DNA of 6,025 nucleotides. Origin: Planctomycetota bacterium (lineage in GTDB: Bacteria; Planctomycetota; Planctomycetia; Pirellulales; UBA1268). The stretch spans positions 1-6,025 of the forward strand of contig QWPO01000042.1 in assembly GCA_003669255.1 (NCBI GenBank). The letters run 5' to 3'. The position numbers and the translations under genes were made by a program. Below the pieces are notes generated by a model. That model did not search any database, was not told where the DNA came from, and was given only the letters and a program-made list of their open reading frames with translations. Positions 4,289 through 6,025 of this stretch are shown one piece after another (within the stretch, counting starts at the first letter, position 1; every line of letters starts with the position of its first letter).

Positions 4289-5566
4289 ATGTCGCGATTC
4301 ATCGATTTTCCGGACGGCATGAGCCGTCGGCACTTCCTCAACCACCTCGCCGGTGCCGCGGCGCTGGCGGCGCCGGCCACCGCCTTCACCAACGCGGTCC
4401 TCGCCAACGCGACCGACATGAAGAAGCGGCACAAGGCCGCGATCATGCTCTGGATGGGGGGCGGCCCCAGCAGCATCGACATCTGGGACCTGAAGCCCGG
4501 TGCGGCGACCGGTGGCCCCTTCAAGCCGATCGGGACCAGCGCCGATGGCGTGCAGATCTGCGAGCACATGCCGCTCATGGCCAAGCAGATGCATCACATG
4601 GCAGTCGTGCGGTCGATGAGCACCCGTGAGGCCGACCACATGCGCGGCCGCTACTACATGCATACGGGCTACGTGCCCAACCCGAACGTCGAGCACCCGA
4701 GTTACGGCTCGGTGATCGCCCATGAACTCGCCGACCAGGTGCCACAGCTCGAGATCCCGCCCTTCGTGTCGGTGGGCAGTGGCAGCGTCGGGCCCGGATT
4801 TCTCGGCATGACGTGGGCGCCGTTCGTGGTCGACTCCAACGGCACCGTCCGCAATCTCGACATGGGCGTCGATCCGGCACGGCTCGCCCAGCGGATGGAG
4901 ATGCTGGCGACGATCGAGAGCCGGTTCATCAAGGAGCGGCGTGGGGCGTCGGCCGACGAGCACGCCAAGGTTCTCGACAAGACGGTCAAGCTGATGACCA
5001 GCAAGCAGATGGACGCCTTCAAGGTGGCCAAGGAGCCAAAGGAGGTCCAGGAGCGGTACGGGAACAGCGGCTTCGGCAAGGGCTGCCTGATGGCCCGCCG
5101 CCTGGTCGAGATGGGCGTGCCGTTCGTGGAGGTCGACCTCGGCGGCTGGGACAACCACGCCACCATCTTCCCCACGCTCCAGAACCAGAAGCTGCCGGTG
5201 CTTGATCAGGCGATGAGCGCGCTGGTGGAGGATCTTGCCGACCGGGGCATGCTCGACGACACGGTGGTGATCTGGATGGGTGAGTTTGGCCGCACGCCGA
5301 ACATCAACGGAGGCGGGGGCCGCGATCACTGGGCGCGAAGCTGGAGCGCGGTCGTGGGCGGCGGCGGATTCAAGCGGGGCGTGGTCGTCGGTGAGACGAG
5401 TGCCGACGGCAAGGAGGTGGTCGGGGAGGCCCATGCCTCGCAGGACCTGATGGCGAGCGTGCTCAAGGCGCTCGGCGTTTCGTTGGAGACCACGTTCACG
5501 GCGAAGAACGGCCGGCCGATGAAGATCGCCAACTCCGGTAAGGCCATCAAGGAACTCTTCGCCTGA
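4289..5566 (+). CDS. DUF1501 family protein, Tat-exported
   Basis: The product is 425 residues and belongs to an alkaline-phosphatase/sulfatase-like superfamily whose substrates are unknown. A twin-arginine signal, SRRHFLNHLAGAAALAAPATA (residues 12-32), predicts export in folded form. Family motifs are LWMGGGPSSIDIWDLKPG (54-71), AVVRSMSTREADHMRGRYYMHTGY (105-128), HPSYGSVIAHEL (136-147), VDLGGWDNH (282-290), WMGEFGRTP (329-337) and GRDHWA (344-349). D288, H290, E332, D346 and H347 are likely metal ligands by analogy with the fold. The length is normal for the family and no key motif is missing. ATG 4289 is used. ATG 4319 would start right at the twin-arginine motif and is possible, since neither has a strong ribosome site. 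In planctomycetes such genes often follow DUF1549/DUF1553 cytochrome genes, but none is present here. Confidence 0.93.
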   Translation: MSRFIDFPDGMSRRHFLNHLAGAAALAAPATAFTNAVLANATDMKKRHKAAIMLWMGGGPSSIDIWDLKPGAATGGPFKPIGTSADGVQICEHMPLMAKQMHHMAVVRSMSTREADHMRGRYYMHTGYVPNPNVEHPSYGSVIAHELADQVPQLEIPPFVSVGSGSVGPGFLGMTWAPFVVDSNGTVRNLDMGVDPARLAQRMEMLATIESRFIKERRGASADEHAKVLDKTVKLMTSKQMDAFKVAKEPKEVQERYGNSGFGKGCLMARRLVEMGVPFVEVDLGGWDNHATIFPTLQNQKLPVLDQAMSALVEDLADRGMLDDTVVIWMGEFGRTPNINGGGGRDHWARSWSAVVGGGGFKRGVVVGETSADGKEVVGEAHASQDLMASVLKALGVSLETTFTAKNGRPMKIANSGKAIKELFA

Positions 5567-5619
5567 CAGCGGCAGCCGGAGGCGCTTCGGGCGGTGGTGC
5601 AGCGGCTTCGGGCGGCGGC

Positions 5620-6025
5620 GTGCCCCGCTCCACAGGCACGGCCAAGCCGCTTCTGAGGCTCGTGCTTCCGGTGCTCCTGGAGCAGTTGCTCGCCCTGTCG
5701 GTCGGCTTTGTTGACAAGTGGCTGGCCGGCAACCTGTTCACCGGTGCCGAGCCCCTCGCCGCCGTGGGGCTGGTGGCCTACTGCCTGGCATTTCTTCCGG
5801 TGCTCTTCACGCTCCCGACCGCCGCCGTGACGGCGCTCGTCGCCAGGCATGTCGGAGCCGGGGAACCGGTAGCGGCCCGGCGGGCGCTGGCCCAGTGCGG
5901 ACTCGTCGCCATCGCGCCAACGGTCGCGATGGCCGTCTTGGCGGCAGTCTGGGGCAGCAGGCTGGTGGAGTCGCTCGGACTGCCGCCGGAGAGCAGCCTG
6001 CTGGCGGAACGCTACCTCGCGATCG
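5620..6025 (+). CDS. MATE-family multidrug/cation exporter, N-terminal part
   Basis: The first 135 residues are visible of an inner-membrane antiporter whose family is usually 440-480 residues. LLRLVLPVLLEQLLALSVGFVDKWLAG (11-37) is the first membrane helix with the conserved Asp (D32). LAAVGLVAYCLAFLPVLFTLPTAAVTALVARHVGAGE (46-82) holds the second helix and the conserved ALVAR..GAG loop. CGLVAIAPTVAMAVLAAVWG (93-112) is a third helix, and LGLPPESSLLAERYLAI follows. Such proteins exchange Na+ or H+ for organic cations or metabolites. The substrate cannot be told. GTG 5620 is the only usual start codon between the upstream in-frame stop (5539) and the first helix, but it has no clear ribosome site. 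The gap to the DUF1501 stop is 53 bp, so the two may be co-transcribed. Confidence 0.87.
   Translation, partial: MPRSTGTAKPLLRLVLPVLLEQLLALSVGFVDKWLAGNLFTGAEPLAAVGLVAYCLAFLPVLFTLPTAAVTALVARHVGAGEPVAARRALAQCGLVAIAPTVAMAVLAAVWGSRLVESLGLPPESSLLAERYLAI

Noticed and set aside
3884..4322. Overlapping plus-strand ORFs of 61-116 codons in the gap before DUF1501
   Set aside because: They have low-complexity Arg/Pro/Gly composition, cross palindromic repeats, have no ribosome sites and overlap one another in different frames.
3071..5434. Minus-strand ORF of 787 codons
   Set aside because: It lies antisense to the sigma factor and most of the DUF1501 gene, both supported by family motifs. The translation is His/Arg/Ala/Gly-rich with no domain. 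It is an artefact of GC-rich third positions.

Overview
The window is GC-rich bacterial DNA and looks planctomycete, probably Pirellulales-like. The basis is family recognition: a Tat-exported DUF1501 protein, an HNH endonuclease of the LVLNRSFVAVH type, and a small CxxC...CxxC protein containing HVVKIEVFPA, all of which I associate with planctomycetes. Intergenic space rich in palindromic repeats fits too. No database search was run. Codon bias produces long antisense shadow ORFs, including one of 787 codons opposite the sigma factor and DUF1501 genes.

Layout: 1-764 (-) is the N-terminal 254 residues of an isocitrate/isopropylmalate/D-malate dehydrogenase family enzyme, cut by the window edge. 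A repeat-bearing gap with a rho-independent terminator follows (765-1203). Then come a 106-residue zinc-ribbon-like protein on the minus strand (1204-1524) and, divergent from it, an HNH endonuclease on the plus strand (1722-2375). The HNH gene converges on a seven-iron ferredoxin of the Azotobacter FdI type (2682-2954, -). The 306-bp gap between them is packed with alternating inverted hairpin repeats. The ferredoxin has a near-consensus promoter (TTGACA, 17 bp, TAGGAT). Divergent from it are an ECF-like sigma factor (3257-3862, +), a second repeat-bearing gap (3863-4288), a DUF1501 gene (4289-5566, +), and the start of a MATE-family exporter (5620 to the window end, +).

The genes do not form an obvious pathway. 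Central metabolism, a lone nuclease, an electron carrier, a regulator, an exported protein of unknown role and an exporter sit next to one another, and I see no convincing new multi-gene system. The most interesting signal lies between the genes. Six copies of a roughly 25-nt hairpin occur in both orientations, and five lie in alternating or inverted arrangement between the convergent HNH and ferredoxin genes. Copies differ by paired compensatory changes (C-G against G-C at two stem positions), a wobble-to-Watson-Crick change, and GTGA/GTAA loop swaps that keep a GNRA-type tetraloop. This resembles REP/BIME elements. Two other repeat types are a 69/68-bp tandem duplication ending in the terminator at 1166-1197, and a 9-bp-stem perfect palindrome at 3929-3949.
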